IMG/VR virus record: IMGVR_UViG_3300025168_000207
Span: 1 to 40,118 of that record
Reading direction: 5' to 3' (one strand)
DNA: 40,118 nt
Source: a virus
In this document: one piece after another, positions 25,101-32,782 of the stretch
Layout: each line of letters opens with the position of its first letter
How positions within the stretch are numbered: the first letter of the stretch is position 1
Notes under the pieces: generated by a model
Seen by the model: the letters and a program-made list of their open reading frames with translations, nothing else
Told to the model about the DNA's origin: nothing
Databases searched by the model: none
Made by a program: the position numbers and the translations under genes

Positions 25101-28100
25101 GAAGGACTGCATACAGATGTACTAACTACTTTTGATGGAGTACTAGGGCAGCCTGAGACATTAGAGAAATTCTCAAAAGAGTATGGTAAGAACTTTCTTA
25201 AATTAAATAGAGACATATCTATTATGCAAGATATGCTTGATACTCTTAATGCTAACATAGCAGAATTAGAAAAAACTAAAGAATGGGAATCAATTGAAGC
25301 TGCTGCAGATGATTGGATGAAAGAAAATGCGTTTGCACGTGTAGAAAACTATGAACGTATATCTTTTTCTGGTGCTTTAGCTGCAGTAACTTCTAAAAAT
25401 GATGAAGTACAGGCTGATAGGGACGCTTTATTTGAAAGAATGGATAAAGAAACAGTAGTAGCGCATCAGATGTTCTTTATGGATATGTATCCAAAGTTTA
25501 CTTCAAAGAAGTTAACTGCTGAGGAAACCCTGGAAGATGATAAACGAACATACTTTTTTGAAAATAGTGAATATGTAAAAAATATAAATCAAGAAGCAAG
25601 AGATATAGCTAGAGCCAGTAAGGAAGGTAAGTATGAAGATAGGTTAGATATAGCAAAAGATGCAGCTAAAAAAGTAAAACAAAGATTATCTGCAACAATA
25701 GAAGAATCAGGAGGGGTCGAGAAAGCCATACAGCTACTGTCAGTACTAAATGAAAAAAGTATATCACATCTACTTAGGCTTACTAGAGAAACTGCTGAAT
25801 ATGCAGCGTTAGAAGCATTTTTAGATAAACGTGAATCTACAACATCCACTAATAAATTAATTAAAGCAATTCTTGTAGGAGGATATGGTATAGCAGAAAT
25901 TGATGCTATCCAGGGAAAAGATAGAGCTGAACTAGATAGGTTAAAATTTGCTCTGCAAAATAAATTTGAAATGTATCATACATTGGGTGATGACGCAGAG
26001 ATGCGTATAAATTTTGAGCATAAAGATGAAGCACATACTGTTGGAATACAGGAATTAAAAAATGAATTTATTACTCCAGAAGAGTTAGGAGCAAGAGAAG
26101 AAGCTGTTAGAGAGCCGGATGCTACTGACAAAGAAACTGCAATATTAGAAGGTAAATCATTTTATAATACTGAAACAGATCCTGATAGTGTAGGTACTTT
26201 AGGACCAGAACTAGATAGGATTAATCCTGTAGAAACACATTCATCTACAGTTACAAGTAATACTATAAATAAGTTATTCCATAAGTTCCAGGAAATATCT
26301 GCTCCTTACTATACATCAAAAAAATCAAAAGTTGCACATACTAATGCATTAGAGAAAGTATTATCAGCTGTGTCTGCAGGGCTGGATTCAGTAAGTAATA
26401 TAAATTTAAATGTTGAAAAAGTTGATGGGATTACTCAGGGTAAGTATTTACCTGCATTAAATAGAGTAAGAGTATCTTTAAGTAGAAAACCTCCTTTAGC
26501 TATAAATGGAAGTACTCCTCAAGAAGTGTACGTACACGAAATGTTACATGCACTTCTAAAAGGAACCATTAAAGAAAATCCTTTATTAGTTACACAGCTG
26601 CGTAAATTATTCCAGCAAACTAAACAAGAATTTGATTCTAATGGTAAGCATCAAGTGTTCTTGGAAGGAATAGATAATCCAACTGAACATGATATAGCTA
26701 TGGCTAAGCAGCAATATAGCTATGTATTTAGTAATACAAAGAAAGAAGATCATGGAGAATTAGAAGAGTTTCTAGTATATGCTGTAACTAATAGAGCTAT
26801 GATTAGTTATTTAAGTAACACGCAGATAGCGCTACCAGTAAGGAATGGTAAACTGTTGGGTAAACTGCAGCATATGGTTGACGTGCTTATAGATCTTGCA
26901 TTAAAACTTCTTTCTAGGAAATTTAGTAGAGGAAGTAATGCTTATGCAGATGCATTAGCTACAATGGAGTATTTGATAGAAGCTCAGAATAAAAATGAAC
27001 GGCTAGCAAATAGCTTTTCTCAAAAACTAAATGATAAATTAACAAAAGGAGATAGACGAATAAGTGAATGGATTTCAAAGAAAGCTGAAGATATGTTAAA
27101 TGCTGATAGCGACTCTAAATTAGCTAAAGTTAGAGATTCTGCTATTGGTGCTGCTGGGTTGATTATGAGTGACAATGCTAAAGCACAAGCAGTCAAACAG
27201 AAACTAGGCAGTATACTAGGTAAAACTGCCAGATCTATCTATAACAACTATGGTAGTGGTGTGTTATCACCAGCACTAGTTATGTTGCTACTTCAGTCTA
27301 AAAATCTTGTAGATAAAACTACAATGACAACTAATAGAATGTCTGTAGAGTGGTTTAATGAAAAATTATGGGTGTCTACAAAAGGTAAAGATATTAGCCA
27401 TTACACAAAAGAAGCACTTACTAACGTATTACTACGCACAGGGTTGTCCGGATTAACAAAAATCCAGATGGAACCTATAGATATATTTAACTTATTAGGA
27501 AGTCCACAAAATATAAAAAAACAAAAAGATAAAATATTAAAGCATCTAAAAATAACTGGAAATCATATAGCAATTAAATATGCTGAGGAATTGGGGATAC
27601 ATGCATCTACAGGAGATTCAGATGCTAACTTACCACAACTACATGATAATGGATATACTATAGCAGTGGAGCATCTGAAGAATGTAGTAGTAGAAGACGC
27701 TACAAAATATTTAGAAGCTTACGCTACGCTAGTCGCTTTAGATCACACTAATAAACGAGAAGTAGCTGCTGTTAAAGAATTATCTACTGCTGAATTTTTT
27801 GCGAATCCAAAAGTCAATGGAATGACTGATATACTTTTATACCATGCATCATACAATGAAAAAGTATTGAAAGATCTGTTTAAAGGAAATCCTACCCAAA
27901 TGAGATTTGGTTATATTATAGAGAAGGTAGATAATTTACACGGAATGGTGATAGGAAAAGAAAGTGAAGCAGAAGCTAGGAGGAAAGAAGGGTATACCGA
28001 GATGTACCCATTAGGTGATTTAAATGGTATAAGTGAAAGTGATAATGTGTTATTTGTGGGACATAATATACCAGAAAATCCTTATGTTTCAGGGATATTT

Positions 28101-29636
28101 TCTATGGCAGGTATACGGCACATGGGTACTTCGCTAAGGGAAATACTTAAAAATCATCCTGATTATATTAGAAAGAATGGAGGTATAAATTATCCTAAAA
28201 TTGCCAGGACAATACATAGAGTAAAAAAAGCTGATGCAGCAAAGAGTGGATCTTCTGTTTCTTATAAAAAAACTAATCTCCGTCCATTAAAAAATGATCA
28301 AAGGGGTATTGTAGATTTTAGAGTCATGATGAATCATGCTACGAAAAAGAAGTTATTACGTCCTGACCTGGAATTTCAAAATGTATTTGCTAATATGCAA
28401 TCTACTCTAGTAGGTAGGGTGAATACGATTACTGTAGATAAAGCAGTAGTTGATTCATTAGTTTGGGAGCAAGATAATATAATGCCTAATAATCCTAATC
28501 TACCATTTATAAATATACTAGATGAAGATTCTCCATTTCATGAGCAGTACTTACGGCTTCCCAGGGAAATACGGGAGTACATGGAGAAGTATGTTATTAA
28601 TGTAGAAGGCAAACCATCATTTATGATTAATGCGGATCAGATAGATCAGGTATTTGGATATTCTGCTCCAACTATAACTAATTTAAAATGGGTTAAAAGA
28701 AGTCCTACTGTATTAAAACATGCTAGATTGGCTGAGTATATGACTAGACAAATTGTGTCTTATGCAAAGGATAGGATAGTTATAGCTACCCCTGCAGTTG
28801 TAGCTAGAAATATACTATCTAATACAGTTAACCTAACTATTCGTAAAATACCTTTTCCTTACACAGCTAAAAAGTATATAGAAGGTTACACAGAGTATCG
28901 TAGGTATACTAAAGATCTTACTGAAGCAAATTTTTTAAAAGTCAAGATAGACGCAAATAAATTACCACCGACTAGCACCGAAGCTAAACAGTATGTTAGA
29001 TTAGTTAAAGCAGTTGTGGCTAATAAAATGCATACATACAGTAAGCTTGGATTAAATTCAATTATTGTTGAGGATGTGAATACTGCAGCTACAGATGGGT
29101 ATTTAAATAGACTCCAAAAACAACTAAAAGATACTGGTGTAGGTAAACTTATAGGAAAAATGCCTACATCTGTACAAGAAACTAGTAAAACATTAATACT
29201 AGCAAAATCAAGTGCAGTGTACAAAGGATTACAGCATGTAGTGCAGCTGTCAGATTTTCTAGCTAGGTATGTAATGATTGAATACGCTGTTAATGTAAAA
29301 AAGCAACCACAAAATATTGCTGTAATGGAAGCTATAGAAGCATTCGTATTATTTGATGAAAACTTAACTCCTGCATTACATGCATTAGATTCTACTGGAA
29401 TAACAATATTTGCTGCGTATGCTATGCGTAATGTGAGAGCAGCTAAGGCCCTAATTAAATACTCTCCACAACTTGCTACATTAAGTATTGCTGGTGAATC
29501 AATCTTAGGAATAGACGGTATGGCAGCTAATATATTAACTAATCCAATTCCTAGTTTGTTTAATCAAGCAAATATTTTTGATAAAGCTACAGAGCTTACA
29601 GGTCTTGAAATACTTTCTAATACGTTGTCTAATTAA
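22110..29636 (+). CDS. N4-like virion RNA polymerase fused to a metalloprotease-like domain
   Basis: A 2508-residue protein with single-subunit RNA polymerase motifs. Motif A: E-I-D-G-I-T-N-G-F with D580. Motif B: R711-x3-K715-x3-M719-x3-Y723, the same spacing as T7 R627, K631, M635, Y639. Motif C: T-T-F-D-G-V-L with D1009. A candidate for the upstream T/DxxGR arginine is R453 (S-H-I-H-R). The A-to-C distance (429) is near that of N4 virion polymerase (392) and larger than that of T7 (275). Residues 1476-1480 form H-E-M-L-H with E1552/E1553 downstream, a zincin-type site. The end (about 2200-2490) matches the tail of giant podovirus internal proteins, with D-F-L-A-R-Y and R-A-A-K-A-L-I-K-Y. 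The position after portal, capsid and internal genes equals that of N4 gp50 (about 3500 residues). It would be packaged and would transcribe early genes after entry. Ribosome site AGAGGTG at 22095-22101. Confidence 0.8.
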   Translation: MTPCGISVTKKLGNLPPVIDFIARSKTLRDTASADPKGAINKFMELVGKVISDVLKTKPIAGIQSIPAVLFKKENSKYLKRYLESINIAPNVAGVMINEWASYRASAENISKSRGNTVYPIKNPLALIIDKEGNLPPNVAFASMIAIADWIHKHPTNTVFINSRSKEQFMLSRGQGARLTNNELEQMDQIGHDFNDASTQIGNIVLKLLGVSGVNKDLGTVQYIENIVPALGMYALMTEHFKSTNKKITVDTHKWVFTNDSPGRKFVNGGLYNHIKLILKKDNTNSQRISRAIPGIAKGEDVSSAADILQNPATAIPQGVRNFFGKISGKIKNTIKKKQQQEWTTSSAIAPLTVIKNLGNEGIKLLHELAGVISEENLGYEKGGVFYPYNEAHYVRTTASNDDKKNAFNELFTAHEAEDTPLAKFYFKYVLAITNRALQVGTKIFPQNSHIHRAFIQPVGSTKYNSSNMHLFKLAVLYNVGFSIDKATPEKVLEEFDKVQGDANLLAAINELNKGNNVNGKVLIEEIRKFYETHTGGKPGDNIKILAAIQAMSAYKAAGNGIESKDKYKEFTSDVTLEIDGITNGFAMTLLQFPMRSLGATLERRLNQIGVYLDKFSRHRVDGTYAEDNSNKEDTYNDFATLVNEFSSAETASEYILANKKRFKKLIEKYSENKFDEGYGFEKNFKEDFNKRNTALYSIFPFADGEGNLLREVVKYPFMIFNYSGSIKAITTGVASNVVDKVHETLNTLSKDLEGEIPKDSAKELISFLNTAEEAGIIFGVKPDLPKLKSRLDKIVNTTGDPESSEINGALNFLNQLEVNEEISLESISEILIPRFDLALTEMLGPIKNSTTQANQIAELMFSIFKVKLDAAVKAKLEELNKKHGTKIETLPDKEVALIAKELERYVPRYSGALVNSPVSADADSISEIFTDLMTADLDKDSTSKSSVTYEYNLPPGVTGEAKSKNITPYTKVYSNPGASAVIRAIINMEASVMSETEGLHTDVLTTFDGVLGQPETLEKFSKEYGKNFLKLNRDISIMQDMLDTLNANIAELEKTKEWESIEAAADDWMKENAFARVENYERISFSGALAAVTSKNDEVQADRDALFERMDKETVVAHQMFFMDMYPKFTSKKLTAEETLEDDKRTYFFENSEYVKNINQEARDIARASKEGKYEDRLDIAKDAAKKVKQRLSATIEESGGVEKAIQLLSVLNEKSISHLLRLTRETAEYAALEAFLDKRESTTSTNKLIKAILVGGYGIAEIDAIQGKDRAELDRLKFALQNKFEMYHTLGDDAEMRINFEHKDEAHTVGIQELKNEFITPEELGAREEAVREPDATDKETAILEGKSFYNTETDPDSVGTLGPELDRINPVETHSSTVTSNTINKLFHKFQEISAPYYTSKKSKVAHTNALEKVLSAVSAGLDSVSNINLNVEKVDGITQGKYLPALNRVRVSLSRKPPLAINGSTPQEVYVHEMLHALLKGTIKENPLLVTQLRKLFQQTKQEFDSNGKHQVFLEGIDNPTEHDIAMAKQQYSYVFSNTKKEDHGELEEFLVYAVTNRAMISYLSNTQIALPVRNGKLLGKLQHMVDVLIDLALKLLSRKFSRGSNAYADALATMEYLIEAQNKNERLANSFSQKLNDKLTKGDRRISEWISKKAEDMLNADSDSKLAKVRDSAIGAAGLIMSDNAKAQAVKQKLGSILGKTARSIYNNYGSGVLSPALVMLLLQSKNLVDKTTMTTNRMSVEWFNEKLWVSTKGKDISHYTKEALTNVLLRTGLSGLTKIQMEPIDIFNLLGSPQNIKKQKDKILKHLKITGNHIAIKYAEELGIHASTGDSDANLPQLHDNGYTIAVEHLKNVVVEDATKYLEAYATLVALDHTNKREVAAVKELSTAEFFANPKVNGMTDILLYHASYNEKVLKDLFKGNPTQMRFGYIIEKVDNLHGMVIGKESEAEARRKEGYTEMYPLGDLNGISESDNVLFVGHNIPENPYVSGIFSMAGIRHMGTSLREILKNHPDYIRKNGGINYPKIARTIHRVKKADAAKSGSSVSYKKTNLRPLKNDQRGIVDFRVMMNHATKKKLLRPDLEFQNVFANMQSTLVGRVNTITVDKAVVDSLVWEQDNIMPNNPNLPFINILDEDSPFHEQYLRLPREIREYMEKYVINVEGKPSFMINADQIDQVFGYSAPTITNLKWVKRSPTVLKHARLAEYMTRQIVSYAKDRIVIATPAVVARNILSNTVNLTIRKIPFPYTAKKYIEGYTEYRRYTKDLTEANFLKVKIDANKLPPTSTEAKQYVRLVKAVVANKMHTYSKLGLNSIIVEDVNTAATDGYLNRLQKQLKDTGVGKLIGKMPTSVQETSKTLILAKSSAVYKGLQHVVQLSDFLARYVMIEYAVNVKKQPQNIAVMEAIEAFVLFDENLTPALHALDSTGITIFAAYAMRNVRAAKALIKYSPQLATLSIAGESILGIDGMAANILTNPIPSLFNQANIFDKATELTGLEILSNTLSN

Positions 29637-29677
29637 TTACGCTATGAAAATATAAGAAAATTAAATAAGAGGAACCA

Positions 29678-30013
29678 ATGGCAGAAACAAATGAAAATTC
29701 ACACATAGAACCAGTATTAGCTGTAAAATTAACTAAAGCAATATGGGTATTAGTGTTTGCTGTGTTATGGTTAGGTTACATGATAACCAGTTTTGAGGAT
29801 AGTGTAGAATCTGTGGTGACAGCACGTATGATGGAGATTGCAGAAATTATTGATCATGAAATGGATGACACGAATGATAATTACGAGGCTAGTTTTAGCT
29901 TATTATTAAAAAATCAATGCAGTGATGCTTATAAAAAGGCATTTAATAATAAATGTGAAGGGCGTGTTCAAATAAAAGAGTTAATGCAAAAAAAAGGAAA
30001 CCCATCTTTATAG
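29678..30013 (+). CDS. Single-pass membrane protein of unknown function
   Basis: A 111-residue protein with one membrane helix at about 20-40 (K-A-I-W-V-L-V-F-A-V-L-W-L-G-Y-M-I). About 70 hydrophilic residues follow, probably outside the cytoplasm, with two cysteines (C80 and C93 region) that could form a disulphide. The ribosome site AGAGGA (29669-29674) lies before the ATG. It is the first of two small membrane-protein genes after the polymerase gene and before the strand switch. Function not recognised; lysis control or superinfection exclusion are possible roles for such proteins but nothing here decides. Confidence 0.65.
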   Translation: MAETNENSHIEPVLAVKLTKAIWVLVFAVLWLGYMITSFEDSVESVVTARMMEIAEIIDHEMDDTNDNYEASFSLLLKNQCSDAYKKAFNNKCEGRVQIKELMQKKGNPSL

Positions 30014-30021
30014 GAATATAA

Positions 30022-30351
30022 ATGATAGAAATTTTCACAGAACATCAGAATACGATTTTAATGATCATATTCATATTTTTTTACTCAGTACTAGTATTAT
30101 TCAGGAACAGTAAAAGTGTAATAGCAGATTTTTTCAGGAATATAGTATATATGGGAAGCGGAATGTTATTTGTTTACTATATATTTCAAATTTCATATTT
30201 AGAATCATATAAGGAATTTGAATATTTAGTTATATTTTTAATAGCCCTAAGTTTTAGGGATTTACTACCAGTAATAGTGGATTTTACAGTAGATGTTGCA
30301 ACAACAAAGCTAAAACAGTTAGATAAAAAAGTAAAAGATTCTGAAAAATAA
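30022..30351 (+). CDS. Three-helix membrane protein, possible holin
   Basis: A 109-residue protein with three likely membrane helices: about 12-28 (I-L-M-I-I-F-I-F-F-Y-S-V-L-V-L-F), 40-60 (I-V-Y-M-G-S-G-M-L-F-V-Y-Y-I-F) and 67-88 (L-V-I-F-L-I-A-L-S-F-R-D-L-L-P-V-I). A basic C-terminal tail follows. Three helices with a charged tail is the class I holin layout, so it competes with the gene at 3752 for the holin role, though it is far from the endolysin. It is the last gene on this strand; the first gene of the opposite strand ends 13 bases further on. The ATG at 30022 follows the previous stop by eight bases, with GGAA close upstream. Confidence 0.6.
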   Translation: MIEIFTEHQNTILMIIFIFFYSVLVLFRNSKSVIADFFRNIVYMGSGMLFVYYIFQISYLESYKEFEYLVIFLIALSFRDLLPVIVDFTVDVATTKLKQLDKKVKDSEK

Positions 30352-30364
30352 TAGTATATCTACT
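30352..30364. other. Convergent junction of late and replication genes
   Basis: Only 13 bases separate the stop codons of the last plus-strand gene and the last minus-strand gene. AGTA-TATC-TACT could form a tiny four-base-pair stem, but nothing here resembles a strong bidirectional terminator. Transcripts from both sides probably run into each other or end inside the neighbouring genes. The same convergence of replication genes with the leftward late block is found next to the virion polymerase gene in N4. Confidence 0.7.
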
Positions 30365-30559
30365 TTAATTGTCTCCATCTGGATCTTCTTCGTACGTCAG
30401 TAGCATAACTACAAATATAGTTAATCCTATTACAGCTATGCTAATAATTACAGGTAAGGAATAAGCTACTAGTACTAGTACAATTCCTAAAACTGTTAGT
30501 ACTACTATAGTGATAAGTAACACACGCAAGGTGCTATTTATTTTTCTCCATACAGCCAT
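30365..30559 (-). CDS. Small two-helix membrane protein
   Basis: A 64-residue protein: a basic N terminus (M-A-V-W-R-K), then two strongly hydrophobic segments at about 12-32 and 35-56 rich in Val, Ile and Leu, and an acidic end (Y-E-E-D-P-D-G-D-N). I chose the ATG at 30559, four bases after the stop of the upstream gene. An in-frame ATG at 30619 would add 20 residues overlapping that gene and looks less likely. It is the last gene of the minus-strand array. Function unknown; a membrane protein at the end of a replication operon could anchor a complex or alter host physiology. Confidence 0.6.
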   Translation of the reverse strand: MAVWRKINSTLRVLLITIVVLTVLGIVLVLVAYSLPVIISIAVIGLTIFVVMLLTYEEDPDGDN

Positions 30560-30563
30560 AGTT

Positions 30564-31103
30564 TTAATTGAATAATGAGTTAAGATCAGTAAGCGGTTCT
30601 GTCTTGGGTACTCCTTCATTAGGTTCTGGATCAGGTTTTTCTTCTTCTTCTGCTAGTACTTCTTCCTCACTTGCATCTAAATCAGAGTCAGCATCTTGTA
30701 ATTCTATAGGTTCAGCTTTTATTTCAACTAATTCTTCATTCTCATGAGGTTTACATAGTTTACCGTCCATATATTCTTGGCCGTCTGCCCCGATGTAGTA
30801 AGTAGCATTATCAGGTAATGTATTATATCCTGTTTGTATTGTTGCTTTTTCATAATCCAGTAAAATTCTATTTAATCGAATTTCTTCTTTATGCATTACG
30901 ATTTCGCACTTAGATCGTCGTTTTCCTGAGATAGGGCTATATTCGTACTCAAACTGCTGTTCATTGTCAGGAGTAGGCTGTGGTACATTATTTACAGGTG
31001 TTACATTGACAGCTGCAGTAGTAATTTCTATGTTATCTCTAACATACGCTCTAACTTCTTCTTTGACAATTTGTTCTATATCAACATTTATTACAAGTTT
31101 CAT
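30564..31103 (-). CDS. Conserved phage hypothetical protein, acidic C terminus
   Basis: A 179-residue protein. The start, M-K-L-V-I-N-V-D-I-E-Q-I-V-K-E-E-V-R-A-Y-V, and the later Y-S-P-I-S-G-K-R-R-S-K-C-E-I-V-M-H-K-E-E (about 55-75) form a pattern seen in hypothetical proteins near replication genes of other phages. Residues 120-170 are highly acidic (Glu/Asp/Pro), ending L-N-S-L-F-N. The acidic tail recalls those of DNA-binding partner proteins, but no fold is recognised. It follows the RuvC-like gene by 20 bases and precedes the two-helix protein. A role in recombination or DNA processing is inferred only from the neighbours. Confidence 0.65.
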   Translation of the reverse strand: MKLVINVDIEQIVKEEVRAYVRDNIEITTAAVNVTPVNNVPQPTPDNEQQFEYEYSPISGKRRSKCEIVMHKEEIRLNRILLDYEKATIQTGYNTLPDNATYYIGADGQEYMDGKLCKPHENEELVEIKAEPIELQDADSDLDASEEEVLAEEEEKPDPEPNEGVPKTEPLTDLNSLFN

Positions 31104-31123
31104 ATTTAATTATTGTTAATTTG

Positions 31124-31585
31124 TTAGTGTGTGAGGCCATAATAAGCTACCATACAAGCATCTGACCTGCCATCTAGTAACCCTCCTCGTTTCCCATATA
31201 TATTTACATTAGGGTATAATTTTTTAGCTATGTCAGCTACATTTTTTTTAATATGTTTTCCTTTACTGGTTACTCCAATATGTTTTTGCCAAATTTTTGG
31301 AGTTACTGTACGTATCTTTGCGCTGTCTCCTTTACTGATAATTTCAGAAACAGTAGTAACCATACCTAAATTTTTTCCAAATATAAAATTTGATTTTGCG
31401 GACATACCATACAGGGAATGAACATCTTCAATCCATATATATGTAACTGTTTGGTTAAATAACCAAATAGCTATATCATACGTGGTTGATTTATTCAAGT
31501 CGCAAAAAGCTATATATGTAGAGTCAGTTCGATCTAATACACATATAGCTCCATTGCTGCCTGGATCTATGCCGCAGATTCTCAT
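31124..31585 (-). CDS. RuvC-like Holliday junction resolvase
   Basis: A 153-residue protein of the RNase H-fold RuvC family. The first strand reads C-G-I-D7-P-G-S-N-G with the catalytic Asp. E53 lies at the end of the next core strand (Y-I-W-I-E-D-V-H). Residues 138-142 (D-G-R-S-D) near the C terminus give the last acidic pair before the closing helix A-C-M-V-A-Y-Y-G. The middle contains K-S-N-F-I-F-G-K-N-L-G-M and W-Q-K-H-I-G, as in phage RuvC homologues. The length equals that of bacterial RuvC (about 150-170). It would cut branched DNA formed during replication or before packaging. It follows the single-stranded DNA-binding protein gene by 11 bases in the replication operon. Confidence 0.8.
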   Translation of the reverse strand: MRICGIDPGSNGAICVLDRTDSTYIAFCDLNKSTTYDIAIWLFNQTVTYIWIEDVHSLYGMSAKSNFIFGKNLGMVTTVSEIISKGDSAKIRTVTPKIWQKHIGVTSKGKHIKKNVADIAKKLYPNVNIYGKRGGLLDGRSDACMVAYYGLTH

Positions 31586-31596
31586 TTAGAGTAAGT

Positions 31597-32316
31597 TTAC
31601 TGGTTAAAAGGGGCAGAATCATCAGATTGATTAAAGATACTAGCTGATGTGCTAGGAGTATTTTTAACCAAAGATTTAGAGGATTTGTCAATGACAATTC
31701 CTACATTTTTCTTAGCCCATTTATCAAAGACTAGTGCATCAGAATTATTATGCATCTCTTCAGCAGATTTACCTTCGGCATTACCAAAGAACTTACATTC
31801 ATTGATAGATCTAGTTTCGCCTGATGGTACATATTCTCCTGCATCATTTTTAACATTTTTATTCTGAATTATTTGATGAACAGCCACAGTAATAGCACTA
31901 TTAAGTAAAGGTATAATTACTGGGCGTTCTTTAGGTATTTCTTTACGCTCGTCGTAGTCGTAAATTAAAACCATCTTCTTCTCTGTACTGTCTAAGCAAG
32001 CGGATAAATGACTATCTGCTGCAGCTACACATAAAGAGTTTGCTGTAGAGTATCCAGGTAAAGGATATGACTTACCAGCTTTTTCGTAGTAAGTTTTATT
32101 ACCTTTTGCATTACCTGATTTAATGTAGAATGCTTCTTTTAATTCTTTTCCATCTGAATTTTCAAGTACTACATTTACACTAATTGCACCAGATTTTGCT
32201 TGATCTAGATATGCCATTTTTACGGTGGCTTTGTATACTCCAGATTCCCATAGGTATCCTCCTACGGATTCTGTAGATACTTTTTCAACATTTTTTGGTA
32301 AATCCCAATCGGACAT
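31597..32316 (-). CDS. Single-stranded DNA-binding protein, N4 type
   Basis: A 239-residue protein. Residues 25-90 contain the pattern of N4-like phage SSBs: G-V-Y-K-A-T-V-K-M-A-Y-L-D-Q-A-K-S-G-A, then F-Y-I-K-S-G-N-A-K-G-N-K-T-Y-Y, then S-Y-P-L-P-G-Y-S-T-A-N-S-L. The last 20 residues are a flexible Ser/Asn/Asp tail ending S-D-D-S-A-P-F-N-Q, like the acidic tip through which SSBs bind partner enzymes. It should coat single-stranded DNA at forks; in N4 the SSB is also needed for late transcription by the host polymerase. The ribosome site AAAAGGAA lies close before the ATG (plus-strand 32322-32329). It is placed between the structured region and the RuvC-like gene. Confidence 0.75.
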   Translation of the reverse strand: MSDWDLPKNVEKVSTESVGGYLWESGVYKATVKMAYLDQAKSGAISVNVVLENSDGKELKEAFYIKSGNAKGNKTYYEKAGKSYPLPGYSTANSLCVAAADSHLSACLDSTEKKMVLIYDYDERKEIPKERPVIIPLLNSAITVAVHQIIQNKNVKNDAGEYVPSGETRSINECKFFGNAEGKSAEEMHNNSDALVFDKWAKKNVGIVIDKSSKSLVKNTPSTSASIFNQSDDSAPFNQ

Positions 32317-32342
32317 TTTGTTCCTTTTGAATTGAATTATTA

Positions 32343-32522
32343 TTAGTTATTATTGTTAGTATTATTAGTATTAATTAAGCTTATTGGTTCCTTTCTAAAT
32401 AAGGGTTTACTAGTTCTATACTCATCAGCGTGAGTATGTGCGCAAAAAAACATACCGAACTCAACCACATAATCTTCGTGTAGGAGTTCTCCACAGTATG
32501 CACAAGGTAATTTATTTACCAT
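32343..32522 (-). CDS. Small zinc-ribbon-like protein (59 residues)
   Basis: A hand-read frame of 59 residues. C7-A-Y-C10-G and then F-F-C27-A-H29-T-H31 give a C-x2-C / C-x-H pattern suited to one zinc ion. The C terminus is an Asn/Thr run (T-N-N-T-N-N-N-N) encoded by a trinucleotide-like repeat. No good ribosome site is seen upstream. It lies 26 bases upstream of the SSB gene on the same strand. It belongs to a set of five or six small cysteine-pair proteins in this operon. The function is unknown; binding nucleic acid or a protein partner would be typical. Confidence 0.5.
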   Translation of the reverse strand: MVNKLPCAYCGELLHEDYVVEFGMFFCAHTHADEYRTSKPLFRKEPISLINTNNTNNNN

Positions 32523-32564
32523 AAGTTATTTATTGCTTTAAATTTTTGTGGGGGAGTATAAGGA

Positions 32565-32723
32565 AAGTACCTTGCCATCTTAGTTATTCTGCTTAAATTG
32601 CAGAGCATAATACATGAATAAACTTATGCAGAACTAATGACTTCTTTCTAAGATTACTCACTAGCTAACTTTACCTGGATTGTACCAGGATAGGAGGACA
32701 CTAGCAGTTTAGACAAGGTACTT
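32565..32723 (-). ncRNA. Candidate structured non-coding RNA
   Basis: This 260-base intergenic stretch (32523-32782) has stops in every frame but many paired segments. A perfect 10-bp closing helix joins 32565-32574 (AAGTACCTTG) and 32714-32723 (CAAGGTACTT). Inside, 32577-32583 pairs with 32648-32654 (7 bp, ATCTTAG/CTAAGAT), and that helix encloses two hairpins: 32588-32592 with 32600-32604 (TCTGC/GCAGA) and 32605-32610 with 32624-32629 (GCATAA/TTATGC). A further hairpin is 32674-32678 with 32685-32689 (CCTGG/CCAGG). A nested, branched set of perfect helices is unlikely by chance in such AT-rich DNA. The strand is taken from the neighbours; pairing alone does not show it. A replication origin is another possibility. 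Confidence 0.5.
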
Positions 32724-32738
32724 AGATTTGATTAGTTA

Positions 32739-32755
32739 GTAGTGTTTAACACTAC
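32739..32755. promoter_or_regulatory. 7-bp hairpin with 3-base loop (possible N4-type promoter hairpin)
   Basis: GTAGTGT, loop TTA, ACACTAC: a perfect palindrome with a three-base loop, read on either strand. Virion RNA polymerases of the N4 type recognise promoters extruded as hairpins of 5-7 bp with a three-base loop whose central base is a purine. On the minus strand the loop is TAA with central A. The neighbouring bases 32758-32772 give a second short hairpin (GTGC/GCAC, loop of seven). As an intergenic site next to the candidate RNA and with a virion polymerase in the same phage, it may be a promoter, a terminator part or an origin element. Confidence 0.35.
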
Positions 32756-32782
32756 GAGTGCAAAAAGGGCACACTTAGCATA

